A program made the translations under genes and the position numbers. The notes under the pieces are model-generated. The model was given only the letters and a program-made list of their open reading frames with translations. It was not told where the DNA came from and made no database searches. From Pseudonocardia sp. HH130630-07 (lineage in GTDB: Bacteria > Actinomycetota > Actinomycetes > Mycobacteriales > Pseudonocardiaceae), in the NCBI RefSeq assembly GCF_001698125.1, contig NZ_CP013856.1, forward strand, positions 54,686 through 118,685: 64,000 nucleotides of DNA, written 5' to 3'. Numbering within the stretch: the stretch's first letter is position 1; every line of letters starts with the position of its first letter. Below are positions 40,083-48,527 of the stretch, piece after piece.

Positions 40083-40361
40083 TCAGTCTGACCGCGCGTC
40101 GAGCCGACACGCCTCCACCCACCCGGCCCCGTCGGGCCCACAACCGCCCTGAGCAGCCCCGATACCAGATATCGAGGGGCCGATCACCCCTGCCCACTTG
40201 ACAGAAGTGACCTCCATATCAGCTGTGAGGTGTACGCCGAGCGTTACCCAATACGGTGGACCATCGCCCTCCATGGGTACACGAAACAGTGCGAGCAATC
40301 GACGCATACGGGTCTCGACACTATCCGGCTCGTTCCGCGAAGATTCCGTTCGGGCCATCAT
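40083..40361 (-). CDS. small hypothetical protein
   Basis: 92 residues from ATG 40361 (or ATG 40358): RTESSRNEPDSVETRMRRLL, ALFRVPMEGDGPPYWVTLGV, HLTADMEVTSVKWAGVIGP and a Gly/Cys-containing tail. GGAAAGA lies about ten bases upstream. No domain recognised; the centre looks like a small beta-structure. It follows the EspR-like regulator gene by 31 bp on the same strand and may be in its operon. Confidence 0.4.
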   Translation of the reverse strand: MMARTESSRNEPDSVETRMRRLLALFRVPMEGDGPPYWVTLGVHLTADMEVTSVKWAGVIGPSISGIGAAQGGCGPDGAGWVEACRLDARSD

Positions 40362-40392
40362 CTCAGTATCTTTCCGACGTTTCGACACCTCT

Positions 40393-40863
40393 CTACTTGT
40401 TTGAGGTGCCTCGACCTGGTAGGTCTCCCTTCTTACCCGTGGTCTGCTCGTACACGATCTGGGTAATGAAGTCGGCGACCGCGTGGCGTTGCTCGGGATC
40501 GAGGCCAGCAACCCTTGCCGCGATGTCTGTCACTTGTGCCTCACGAAGGGCACGCCGTAGACGAATCTCTGCCATCACGTCACGGACAGCGTCAGGGTCG
40601 CCGTGTAAGAAGCCAACGCGGACTGCGAAAAATCGCGCCAGCCCGTCGATAACCCGCATGGTGGGGTTCGTCTTGATACCCCGTCGCAACTCCGAAAGAT
40701 GCGATGCCGACAGTTCGTATCCGCGCTGGCGCAGCCAGCTGATCACCTCTTGCCCGGTGTACTCCGGCCGGTCGCCATGCTCAGGTGCTATCGACGCGAA
40801 CAGGTAGTTGATGCGTTCAGCCAACGAACCGAGCGCGGGATTCTCCTCGTGAGACTCGGACAT
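40393..40863 (-). CDS. EspR-like XRE/HTH regulator 1
   Basis: 156 residues. The N-terminal HTH is extended at both sides (SLAERINYLFASIAPEHGD, EVISWLRQRGYELSASHLSE, LRRGIKTNPTMRVIDGLARF, FAVRVGFLHGD). The C-terminal helical part (MAEIRLRRALREAQVTDIAA, LDPEQRHAVADFITQIV) looks like a dimerisation domain. The layout matches M. tuberculosis EspR, where the first helices and the insertion in the HTH are characteristic. It may be the repressor controlled by the nearby ImmA peptidase. A 16-bp near-palindrome lies upstream at 40990-41005. Confidence 0.7.
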   Translation of the reverse strand: MSESHEENPALGSLAERINYLFASIAPEHGDRPEYTGQEVISWLRQRGYELSASHLSELRRGIKTNPTMRVIDGLARFFAVRVGFLHGDPDAVRDVMAEIRLRRALREAQVTDIAARVAGLDPEQRHAVADFITQIVYEQTTGKKGDLPGRGTSNK

Positions 40864-40989
40864 CCGCGTCCCCCTTCTCCTCTGGCCTGCTGCGCAGCGT
40901 AGCCGGTGAGACGTCGCCCGCCAGGGCCATCGTCGCCTCGGACGTTCGTCGCTCCTCGCACTAGCGAATCTTGCCGCAGCGCTGTTTCG

Positions 40990-41005
40990 CTGATATGCAT
41001 GTCAG
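40990..41005. promoter_or_regulatory. 16-bp near-palindrome upstream of the EspR-like gene
   Basis: CTGATATGCATGTCAG is palindromic except for one symmetric pair. It lies in the 406-bp region (40864-41269) between the divergent HTH gene and the gene at 41270, otherwise featureless to my eye. It is a likely operator of one of the two EspR-like proteins. Confidence 0.4.
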
Positions 41006-41269
41006 GTGTTACCTTCCGACCCCGCTCTACCGGCACCGTCGCTGCCATCATCGGCGCTGCTCAGGTGCGGTGCATCCTCAGCGACACAGCAGGTTCAGGG
41101 TGCGTCGACGACAGCTCAGCCTGATCTTGTACGTGGACGCCACACCGTAGTGGTCACACGTCTTTCGCTCACGCGAATCGATCTCCATCTAGTTGCCAGG
41201 TTCTGCCGGACCACCGCACCAAGCTGCGGGAGTTCTCCGATCCTGACCGAGCCCGAGGCGAGGTGCACG

Positions 41270-41815
41270 ATGCCGGACGAGGCCCTGCCCGCCCTCCTCC
41301 ACACCAGCGAACCAGCGCAGGGAGCCAGGCCGACCGCCGCCGCGCTTCCTGCGAATGAGGATGCGCCCGCCGCCGAAGCCCGAGGTGTCGAGGCACTACT
41401 TCCCCGCAGCGCCGTTGACGGAGCGGCCCCGAAGGAGGCCGCACTGCTTGCGCGTGAGCGCCGCGCACCCTCGCTTCGACCGCAAGGTCCGGCGGAGCGG
41501 CAACTGTCGCCCCCGCGGCGCGAGTCGCCTCCTGGACTGACATCTGCGGTTGCTCAGCCGGCGTCGCAGCAGAACGGAGGTACGGCCCAGCTGATCAGCA
41601 GGCTGGAGGGCGAGCTGACATCGCTGTCCAGCGCAGCCGTCCACGCGCTGACCTCGATTCAACAGACGTTCGATGCGAAAGGTACCGGTGCCGCGGAGCC
41701 AGGGGGCGAGAGCACGGAACGGTGGCTGAGTCTCGCCGCGGAGGCACTCGAGTCGGCACTCACGGCCCATCAGGCGCTCCAAGCACGCGCCGCGGTCACT
41801 CAGGAGGAGCGGTGA
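41270..41815 (+). CDS. hypothetical Ala/Pro-rich protein with helical C terminus
   Basis: About 181 residues from ATG 41270 (GAGG nearby upstream). The first 110 are Ala/Pro/Arg-rich and disordered. The last 70 are helical and leucine-patterned (AQLISRLEGELTSLSSAAVH, ALTSIQQTFDAKG, WLSLAAEALESALTAHQALQ). No domain recognised. The 3' end overlaps the convergent HTH gene by 16 bases, unusual for unrelated genes. It may be an accessory protein of the conjugation region. Confidence 0.4.
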   Translation: MPDEALPALLHTSEPAQGARPTAAALPANEDAPAAEARGVEALLPRSAVDGAAPKEAALLARERRAPSLRPQGPAERQLSPPRRESPPGLTSAVAQPASQQNGGTAQLISRLEGELTSLSSAAVHALTSIQQTFDAKGTGAAEPGGESTERWLSLAAEALESALTAHQALQARAAVTQEER

Positions 41816-42234
41816 GCCTGTTCGCTGTTCTGCATCTGCCGCAGGTCGTCGACGATCCGGGCGAGGGACCGACGGGTCTCGGGGCGCAGCTCGCTGATGC
41901 CGCTGACCAGTGCGACGAGGTCGGGGTCGCGCAACTTCGCGAGCAGCTCGTGTTCGCTGTCGGTGAGGGCGGGATGCGGGTCGTCGAGCAGGTAGGAGAC
42001 CGAAACCTTGAAGTAGGTGGCCAGGGCTTCGATGGTGCTTCGGCGTGGGTTGGTGTTGCGTCCTCGCATCATCGTGTTCAGCGTGGCGCGCGAGACCTGC
42101 CCGCCCACGGCTTCGATCCCCTCGACGATCTCGTCGAGGTAGAGAGCACGGGTGCTACCGGGCGGGCGGGCGAGGTGGTTCAGCTTCTCGGCCAGCGTCC
42201 GCGGCGCGTCGCCGACGCGAGGCTCGTCTGCCAC
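41800..42234 (-). CDS. EspR-like XRE/HTH regulator 2
   Basis: 144 residues: TLAEKLNHLARPPGSTRALY, DEIVEGIEAVGGQVSRATLN, TMMRGRNTNPRRSTIEALAT and YFKVSVSYLLDD form an EspR-type N-terminal HTH. LRDPDLVALVSGISELRPET and RRSLARIVDDLRQM form the C-terminal helical part. It is paralogous in layout to the protein at 40393 but quite diverged. It is coded divergently from the conjugation operon that starts near 42.4 kb, so it is the best candidate for its regulator. Confidence 0.7.
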   Translation of the reverse strand: MADEPRVGDAPRTLAEKLNHLARPPGSTRALYLDEIVEGIEAVGGQVSRATLNTMMRGRNTNPRRSTIEALATYFKVSVSYLLDDPHPALTDSEHELLAKLRDPDLVALVSGISELRPETRRSLARIVDDLRQMQNSEQAHRSS

Positions 42235-42366
42235 CAGTCACCTCCGTACGAACGCGCCGACCCCGTGGTCGTGGCACGGGACGCTGTGACGCTAGCGGCG
42301 CCCAACGCCGGATCCCAGCCGGGGCGCCCACCCGCAGGTTAGGAACCGGATCTCGCACACGATTGG

Positions 42367-42395
42367 TTGACCAGCTGTCGCTCCGCGCGGATAGT
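42367..42395 (+). promoter_or_regulatory. candidate promoter of the conjugation operon
   Basis: TTGACC (42367-42372) and GATAGT (42390-42395) with a 17-bp spacer fit a vegetative sigma-factor promoter. They lie 70-100 bp before the leader peptide and the first conjugation gene, and downstream of the divergent HTH gene. Confidence 0.45.
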
Positions 42396-42465
42396 TGCGT
42401 CTCGCAGTCTCGTATTCCAGATCCAGGGATTATTCTGATCTACTTTTATGGAGGAAGTGTTCGTC

Positions 42466-42510
42466 ATGGCACCGACGTCTCGGCGGCACCGCGCAGGGCG
42501 GTGGGTGTGA
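42466..42510 (+). CDS. 14-residue leader peptide coupled to the first conjugation gene
   Basis: ATG 42466 is preceded by GGAGGA (spacing about ten) in an AT-rich stretch. It encodes MAPTSRRHRAGRWV, and its TGA overlaps the ATG of the next gene (TGATG at 42508-42512). The next gene has only a weak ribosome-binding site, so its translation may depend on ribosomes ending here. An in-frame ATG at 42448 could make it 20 residues. Confidence 0.45.
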   Translation: MAPTSRRHRAGRWV

Positions 42511-43451
42511 TGCCGATCCGGTCCCGTCCCGCACCGGCTCCCAGCGCGCCGTGGCGCACTGCCCCCGGGTTGGGCTCCGACGGAGCCGCTGCACCAGCCG
42601 ACAGGACCTCGGGCATCGATGCCGTCGACGGCGGAAGCAAGTCGGACGACCACCGCGGCCACGGCGCGGCCAACGCACCCGCTCCTGCCCTGTTCCGACC
42701 GCCGCCTCACAATTCCGCTCCGCCTGCCGCCACCGACCGCGAGGCCGCGCGGGCGCGAGAGGAGGAGGTGGAACCGCCACCGGCGCCGGAGCAGCCCGCC
42801 GACGTCGACACCGCCGCCGCCGGTTCTGAGCCCGCCGGTGCGCTCGCGCGATCCCAGGTGCGGCTGGACACCGACCTCCCCCGCGAGCGGGTCCCACCTC
42901 GCCGTACTCGCGCCGCTGCGGCCGACGCCTCCGTGACGCGCTACACCGCTGGCCAGGACTCCTTCTCCCGTTCGGTGCGATCCCTGGAGCCGATCTCGGA
43001 CCTGGAGGCGGCGAGCTTCGCGGGACGGTTCGCCACCGATTTCCAGTCGTTCGACGAGGACGTCCCGAGCCGTCGGGCAGAGGTACTGCGGCCTCTGCTC
43101 GCTGACCCCCAGGCCTGCACCTGGGGGTGGTCGGGCGCGGGCAGGCAGCGCGCCGACTCACCACTGCCGGGCCGGCTCTACCGGCCCGGCGACACGGTGG
43201 TGTTCGTCGAGGTGATCGTGCGGGTCACCACGTACGCGCGCGCCTGCCCGCCTCCCGAGACCCCGCGCCACGCCGGGTCCGCAGAGGTGAACGTGCCCGG
43301 GCTGCTCGGCCCCTCGTGCGCCCCGCCCGAGGCGGACCCGGCGTGGACGGCGGTCGAGGCGAACTGGGTCCGGATGACGGTTCCCGTCACCCGCGACGAC
43401 GAGGGCCACCTGGTCGTCGACCCGCACCTGCGCCCCACCGATTCCTCCTGA
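42510..43451 (+). CDS. putative conjugal transfer protein (possibly TcpC/VirB8-like)
   Basis: 313 residues. Residues 1-130 or so are Pro/Ala-rich and disordered. The C-terminal 170 (VTRYTAGQDSFSRSVRSLEP, DLEAASFAGRFATDFQSFDE, DTVVFVEVIVRVTTYARACP, WVRMTVPVTRDDEGHLVVDP) alternate helix and paired strands, like the NTF2-like domains of TcpC/VirB8 that assemble transfer channels. No clear membrane segment is seen, which argues against a typical VirB8. It is the first gene of the plus-strand operon and is coupled to the leader peptide. Confidence 0.45.
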   Translation: MPIRSRPAPAPSAPWRTAPGLGSDGAAAPADRTSGIDAVDGGSKSDDHRGHGAANAPAPALFRPPPHNSAPPAATDREAARAREEEVEPPPAPEQPADVDTAAAGSEPAGALARSQVRLDTDLPRERVPPRRTRAAAADASVTRYTAGQDSFSRSVRSLEPISDLEAASFAGRFATDFQSFDEDVPSRRAEVLRPLLADPQACTWGWSGAGRQRADSPLPGRLYRPGDTVVFVEVIVRVTTYARACPPPETPRHAGSAEVNVPGLLGPSCAPPEADPAWTAVEANWVRMTVPVTRDDEGHLVVDPHLRPTDSS

Positions 43452-43474
43452 CCCCCACCAAGAGGTAGCTGCTG

Positions 43475-44818
43475 ATGTCCTCCTCCAACGGCCACAACAA
43501 GACCCCCGCCGCCCCGTCCTGGCTGGACGCGGGCGCTGGATGGGCCGCCCCGACCGCCGGGCACGACGGGGCACAGGTCCCCGCGACCGAGCCCCCGGCC
43601 GCTCAGGAGAGCGCGTCGGCGAACTGGCCGAGCAGCTCGCCGTCTCGCCCGGTGCCCGCACCGGAGCCCTTCCTTGCCGAGTCACCGCTGACGACCGTGG
43701 AGCCGGGCGGCCCGGCGGCGCCGTCATCGTCGGCGCCGTCCCCGTCAGGTCCGGCCCCAGTGGCACCTCCCCCCGCCCCGGGTCATCGGGGCCCGGTTGC
43801 CTCGGAGGATCCGCAGGCGTTCCGCCCGGCCTGGGACGAGCAGACCGGCGTGCTGTCGGGCGTGGTCCGCGAGCGGCGGGCCCGTCCGCAGCAGGGATGG
43901 CGCCACGTCGCCTACCAGCTGACCGGCGGCCGCTGGAACCCCGGACTGTCCGAGGCCGAGGCCCGGCTGCGCGATCAGCTGCAGAAGATCCGCACCCCGC
44001 TGCCCGGCCCGCACAGCGTCGTCGTCGGCTCGATCAAGGGCGGGATCGGCAAGACCACCGTCTCCGCGCTGCTCGGGCTCGCGCTCGCGGAGTACCGCGG
44101 GGACCGGGTCATCGCGATGGACGCCAACCCCGACGCCGGCACCCTGGGCGACCGCCTCGTCGGCGAGACCCTGGCCGCGAAGACCACCGTGCGCGACCTG
44201 CTCTACGCCCTGGACGAGATCCGCGCCCACACCGACCTGGCCGGCTACACCCATCTCGCCGGGCGCCTGCAGGTTCTGACCTCCGAGCAGGAGCCCGAGC
44301 TGTCGGAGACGTTCTCCGCGGGCGACTACGAGGCCGCGCTGCGGCTGCTGGCCCGCTACTACAACGCGATCATCACCGATTCCGGAACCGGGATCGTGCA
44401 CTCGGCGATGCAGGGCAGCCTGCGCCACGCCGACTCGCTGGTCATCGTCGGTGCCCCGACCAACGACGGCGCCTCCCGCGCCGCTCGCACCTTCCGCTGG
44501 CTGGCCGCCAACGGATACCGCCACCTCACCGAGGACGCGGTGGTGGTGCTGTCCTACGACCGCCACAGCCCCGACATCGACGACCGCGTCATCCGCGACT
44601 TCTTCGCCGAACGGTGCCGCGCGGTGATCGTCCTTCCCCCGGACCCGCACCTGCAGGCCGGCGGGATCATCGACTTCGACGCCCTCACCCCCGCCGCGCG
44701 CGACGCCGCGCTCGAGCTCGCCGCGACCGTCGCCGAGGGCTTCCAGGGCCGGCGCACCCACGGGCTGGCCAGCCACGGGTTCCGCACCCCGCCGACCGAC
44801 CCCGGTGGTCCCCGGTGA
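43475..44818 (+). CDS. ParA/MinD-like ATPase with long disordered N terminus
   Basis: 447 residues. The first 110 are Pro/Ser-rich. The deviant Walker A motif is KGGIGKTT (188-195) in VVVGSIKGGIGKTTVSALLG, with the signature AMDANPDAGTLGDRLV next and ITDSGTGIVHSAMQGSLRHA in the switch II position. Proteins like this occur in actinobacterial secretion and conjugation loci (for example EspI-type) and may position or energise the machine; partition is an alternative. The stop overlaps the GH16 gene start as GTGA. Confidence 0.75.
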   Translation: MSSSNGHNKTPAAPSWLDAGAGWAAPTAGHDGAQVPATEPPAAQESASANWPSSSPSRPVPAPEPFLAESPLTTVEPGGPAAPSSSAPSPSGPAPVAPPPAPGHRGPVASEDPQAFRPAWDEQTGVLSGVVRERRARPQQGWRHVAYQLTGGRWNPGLSEAEARLRDQLQKIRTPLPGPHSVVVGSIKGGIGKTTVSALLGLALAEYRGDRVIAMDANPDAGTLGDRLVGETLAAKTTVRDLLYALDEIRAHTDLAGYTHLAGRLQVLTSEQEPELSETFSAGDYEAALRLLARYYNAIITDSGTGIVHSAMQGSLRHADSLVIVGAPTNDGASRAARTFRWLAANGYRHLTEDAVVVLSYDRHSPDIDDRVIRDFFAERCRAVIVLPPDPHLQAGGIIDFDALTPAARDAALELAATVAEGFQGRRTHGLASHGFRTPPTDPGGPR

Positions 44819-46122
44819 TCAGCCCGCAGCTGGTGGTGGGCGCCGCGCTGGCGCTCACCACCACCCTGACCGCGTCCGGGCTCGTCCCGGCCGCCGCCCC
44901 CGAGGGCGGGGTGGAGTGCGGGTGGCGGATCACCGCGGTGCACGTGCTTGCCGAGCTCACTGGCGACACCTCCGCGCGGGCGGAGAAGCTGCGCCGAGCC
45001 CTGCTCGACGTGGGCGCGAACAAGCCCGGCTTCATCCCGGCCCAGTGCTACGAGCCTGGCACCGGCAACTCCAGCGGGTCCGGCTCCGGCGGGTCGGGTG
45101 GGTCCGGCAACGACTCCAGCGACACCGGTACGGCCCCGAGCACAGGCAACGGCTCGGGCAGCAACGACTCCGGAGGCAACGGCTCCGGAGGCAACGGCTC
45201 CAGAGGCAACGGCTCCGACCCGGGGAACAGCTCTGGCGGCGGGACGGGCTCGGGCGGCGGAGCTGCCAGCAAGTGCAAGACCACCGCGGCGGACACGCTC
45301 GGCTGGGGCGAGCCGAAGGTGGCTGATGAGTTCGAGGGCACCTCGATCTCCGGGGACTGGAACGCCTACGACGGGCCCGGCCACGGCGGCAACGGCCGCC
45401 GGACCCCGGACGCGATCAGCGTCGCCGACGGGCAGCTGACCATCACCGGCTCGGAGAACGGCGACGCCGGCGGAATGGCCTGGTCGCCCCACAGCCAGCA
45501 GTACGGGCGCTGGGAGGGCTGCGCCCAGTCCCTACCCGGGGCCGGGTCGCTGCACACCCTGTTCCTGCTCTGGCCCACCGCGGAGAACTGGCCCGAGGGC
45601 GGCGAGGTCGACTTCATGGAGATCTCCGACGGGACCCGGCAGAAGGTCGAGGGGTTCCTGCACTACGGCTCGGACAACTCCCAGACCCAGGGCTCGGTGC
45701 AGGTCGACGCCACCCAGTGGCACGCCTTCGCCGTCGAGTGGACCCCCGACAAGATCACCTACCTCGTCGACGGCAAGCCCTGGTTCACCGACGACGACAC
45801 CTCCCACAACCCGCCCGGGCCGATGCACCTGACCATCCAGCTCGACTACTTCGGCGGCGACGCCTCAGGCGGCGCGGCGATGCACGTCGACTGGGTCCGC
45901 CAGTACGAGCTCACCGACGGCGGGGTGGGCGCGGGTGTCGACATCTCCGCGGGCCAGGACGGCGTCAACGCAGGGGCAGACCTGACCACAGGCGGCAACA
46001 GCGGCTCGGACAGCGGCGGCCGGGACAGCGGTCGCGGTGCCGGCGAAGACAGCGGCGACACCGGCAGCGGCGACACCGGCAGCGGCGATTCCGGCGGCGG
46101 TGAATCGCGCGGGAGCGGCTGA
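44815..46122 (+). CDS. secreted GH16-family glycoside hydrolase
   Basis: 435 residues. N-terminal signal segment (QLVVGAALALTTTLTASGLV), a small Cys-containing domain (VECGWRITAVHVLAELTGD), a Ser/Gly/Asn repeat linker (about 80-150, with 15-bp DNA repeats), then a GH16 domain. Its catalytic motif ExDxxE is Glu264-Val-Asp266-Phe-Met-Glu269 in GGEVDFMEISDG, flanked by WSPHSQQYGRWEGC and YLVDGKPWFTDDD. The C terminus is another Gly/Ser/Asp repeat. GH16 enzymes cleave beta-glucans or galactans. Its place in a transfer operon suggests it clears surface polysaccharide of donor or recipient; that is inference. Confidence 0.8.
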   Translation: MISPQLVVGAALALTTTLTASGLVPAAAPEGGVECGWRITAVHVLAELTGDTSARAEKLRRALLDVGANKPGFIPAQCYEPGTGNSSGSGSGGSGGSGNDSSDTGTAPSTGNGSGSNDSGGNGSGGNGSRGNGSDPGNSSGGGTGSGGGAASKCKTTAADTLGWGEPKVADEFEGTSISGDWNAYDGPGHGGNGRRTPDAISVADGQLTITGSENGDAGGMAWSPHSQQYGRWEGCAQSLPGAGSLHTLFLLWPTAENWPEGGEVDFMEISDGTRQKVEGFLHYGSDNSQTQGSVQVDATQWHAFAVEWTPDKITYLVDGKPWFTDDDTSHNPPGPMHLTIQLDYFGGDASGGAAMHVDWVRQYELTDGGVGAGVDISAGQDGVNAGADLTTGGNSGSDSGGRDSGRGAGEDSGDTGSGDTGSGDSGGGESRGSG

Positions 46123-46190
46123 TCAACAAACCGACCTTCCCGACCTGGTTGTGAGTCAGCCCCCGGATCACACGACAGAGGACCTGTGAC

Positions 46191-48524
46191 ATGCCCCGAA
46201 ACCGCAAGCCCCGCCCCTCCTGGGCAGAGCACCTGCCCCCGTCCTCACAAGGTCCGGCCGCCCGCCGCGCCGCGGTCGCGGTCCTGACCGCCGGAGCGCT
46301 GGTCGGGGTGACCGCGTTCTCTCTCAGCCCGCTCCCGGCCGAACTCGGTCTGGCTGCGCTGGGCTGCAACGAGGGCAAGGCCGCCCGCACCCTCGCCGCC
46401 GCCCGCGAGACCCGCACCCAGACCCGCGCATTACTTGCCGACCTCGCCGTCAGCGACGACACCCGCGCCCAGGGCCTGGCCCGCGAGATCGCCGGTCTCG
46501 GCTTCACCCCCGCGACCCAGCCCGCCGGCTGGCGGCAGAAGGCCGTCGACGTCTCCGACCAGCTCAACACCCTCGACCCCGCCGACCCGCACCTCCGTCA
46601 GGTCGCGGCCCGTCTGGCCCGGGCCGGCCTGGGCCCGACCCCGGCCGACATGCTGCCCACCCAGCCCCCACCACCAGAGCCCGGCCCGATCGGCGAGCTC
46701 GGCCAGACCCTCGGTGGGGCCGCGGACGGAGCGGTCGACGCCGTCACCGGCGCCGGAGACGCGCTCGACAAGGCCACCGCGCCCAAGCCCGCCGCGGACA
46801 GCTCGAAGACCAGCCGAGGACCGGCGGCGCCCAACCCGCGCCGTCAGGCCGAGCCCCCGCTGCCCGAGACCTGCGTCAGCCACGCCGAAGCCACCACCGC
46901 CCCCGCCGCGGCGGCACCAGCAGCACCAGCAGCACGGCCGGCACCGCAGAAGCCGGCCCCGGATCCGGCCCCAGCAGCACCGGCGGTGCCGGCAGCGCCG
47001 AGGTCGTCTGCCGCCGAACCGACACCGACTCCCGAGCCCAGCAGCACGTCCTCGGGCGACGCCGCTGCCCAGCCCGACACCGGCAGCTCGACCGGGTCCG
47101 ATGAGCCCCCGACCAGCGACACCGACGACAGCGGCGACCCGACCAGCAGCACCTCCAATGGCTCCTCCGGAATCGACTCAGACTCGGGTAGCTCGTCCAG
47201 CTCGACGTCGAGCAGCAGCAGCGGCAGCGGCGGATCCGGTGAGGATCTGGAGAAGGCGCGCATCGCGATCCAGCTGGTCGGGGAGCTGATGCAGGCCCTG
47301 GGTGCCAGCCCCGACGCCGGCGCAGGGGACCTGCGGACCTCGATCCTGGGGGCGCTCGACCGCGACAAGCTCGAGAAGCTCGGCGCAGACCCCGCGGACC
47401 TGGACAAGATCGACCAGCTCGGCGACCTCACCACCCCGGGCGGGGGCTCCCCCGACTCATCCGGCTCGTCCGGACCGGACTCGTCGGAGCCGGACTCGCC
47501 GACGGAGACCACCGGCAGCGATCCGACCGGCAGCGACTCCTCCAGCAGCCCTGACTCCTCCAGCTCGTCCACCGGCTCGGGCTCCGATTCGTCTGACGGC
47601 TCTGCGGGTAGCGGGACCAGCCCGGGGTCGACGCAGCAGCCCTCGACCGAGTCCGCAGGCGACGGTAGCGCCGGCGACGCCTGGGAGGTGGGCGCGGAGA
47701 AGCTGGCCGAGCAGGTTCACCAGGCCGCCGACGCCGACCCGCTGGCCGAGCAGCTGGCCGAGAAGCTCGACGCCGCGGGGATCGGCTCGCAGAACGGGAC
47801 CGGCAGCTCCAGCTCCAGCTCCAGCAGCGTCAGCCCGGACAGCGGCTCCGCCCAACCCGATGAGCAGGACGCGGGGCAGGGCAGCTCGGACAGCGCGGAG
47901 CAGCCCTCCACCGGAGGTGGGGACAGCAGCGCTGACGGGGATAGCAGCGCTGGCGCGGATAGCACCGGGCCTGGCTCCGGCGGGTCGCAGGAGGGCTCGG
48001 GTGCTGCGCAGCAGCCGCAGGCCGGCGAGCCCATCCAGCGTCCCGGCGCCACCGGCAGCAACAACACCGACACCGACACCGGCGCTGGCCAGTCGAACGG
48101 CGGCCAGGGCCAGGACGACACGACGTCGTCCGGCGACGAGGCTCGCGGTGACGGTCCGGACGGTGCCCCCTCGGGTGGGCAGGACCGGACCGGCGATGCC
48201 GGGTCGGCTGACGGGCAGCAGCCCCGCGACCCGGAGAAGGCCCCCACGGCTGCCACGGACGGCGCCGCGGGCGACAGCACCCGGGCGGCGACCTGGGACC
48301 GGCTCGCGCAGTGCGAGTCCGGCGGTGACTGGGCGATCGACACCGGCAACGGCTACTCCGGCGGCCTGCAGTTCGACCAGGCCACCTGGGAGGCCTACGG
48401 CGGTACCGGATCGGCGCACGAGGCCGGCCGCGAGCAGCAGATCGCGGTCGCGGAGAAGGTCCGCGCCGATCGCGGCGGCTACTCGGCGTGGCCGGCGTGC
48501 TCGAAGAAGCTGGGACTGGCCTGA
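46191..48524 (+). CDS. large secreted protein with C-terminal Rpf (transglycosylase-like) domain
   Basis: 777 residues. The N terminus has a signal/anchor segment (AVAVLTAGALVGVTAFSLS) and a helical domain (about 50-160). Residues 200-690 are a very long Ser/Thr/Pro/Gly/Asp-rich stalk with two short helical islands (LEKARIAIQLVGELMQALGA and AEKLAEQVHQAADADPLAEQ). The last 75 residues are a resuscitation-promoting-factor domain: WDRLAQCESGGDW with catalytic Glu709, GYSGGLQFDQATWEAYGG and YSAWPACSKKLGL. Rpf domains cut the peptidoglycan glycan strand, here presumably to open the wall for the transfer channel. AGAGGA precedes the ATG. Confidence 0.85.
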   Translation: MPRNRKPRPSWAEHLPPSSQGPAARRAAVAVLTAGALVGVTAFSLSPLPAELGLAALGCNEGKAARTLAAARETRTQTRALLADLAVSDDTRAQGLAREIAGLGFTPATQPAGWRQKAVDVSDQLNTLDPADPHLRQVAARLARAGLGPTPADMLPTQPPPPEPGPIGELGQTLGGAADGAVDAVTGAGDALDKATAPKPAADSSKTSRGPAAPNPRRQAEPPLPETCVSHAEATTAPAAAAPAAPAARPAPQKPAPDPAPAAPAVPAAPRSSAAEPTPTPEPSSTSSGDAAAQPDTGSSTGSDEPPTSDTDDSGDPTSSTSNGSSGIDSDSGSSSSSTSSSSSGSGGSGEDLEKARIAIQLVGELMQALGASPDAGAGDLRTSILGALDRDKLEKLGADPADLDKIDQLGDLTTPGGGSPDSSGSSGPDSSEPDSPTETTGSDPTGSDSSSSPDSSSSSTGSGSDSSDGSAGSGTSPGSTQQPSTESAGDGSAGDAWEVGAEKLAEQVHQAADADPLAEQLAEKLDAAGIGSQNGTGSSSSSSSSVSPDSGSAQPDEQDAGQGSSDSAEQPSTGGGDSSADGDSSAGADSTGPGSGGSQEGSGAAQQPQAGEPIQRPGATGSNNTDTDTGAGQSNGGQGQDDTTSSGDEARGDGPDGAPSGGQDRTGDAGSADGQQPRDPEKAPTAATDGAAGDSTRAATWDRLAQCESGGDWAIDTGNGYSGGLQFDQATWEAYGGTGSAHEAGREQQIAVAEKVRADRGGYSAWPACSKKLGLA

Positions 48525-48527
48525 GCC

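Noticed and set aside
42045..42509. Long upstream extension of the first transfer gene (468-residue reading)
   Set aside because: It runs through the divergent HTH gene and its promoter region. ATG 42510 overlaps the leader stop and begins plausible sequence.
43540..44814. Upstream extension of the GH16 gene to an 860-residue protein
   Set aside because: The extension reads as Arg/Pro shadow of the ParA-like gene. GTG 44815 overlaps that gene's stop and begins a signal peptide.
45150..45215. 15-bp Gly/Asn/Ser repeats in the GH16 linker as a possible CRISPR array
   Set aside because: The units are contiguous, in frame and code for a low-complexity linker; there are no spacers.
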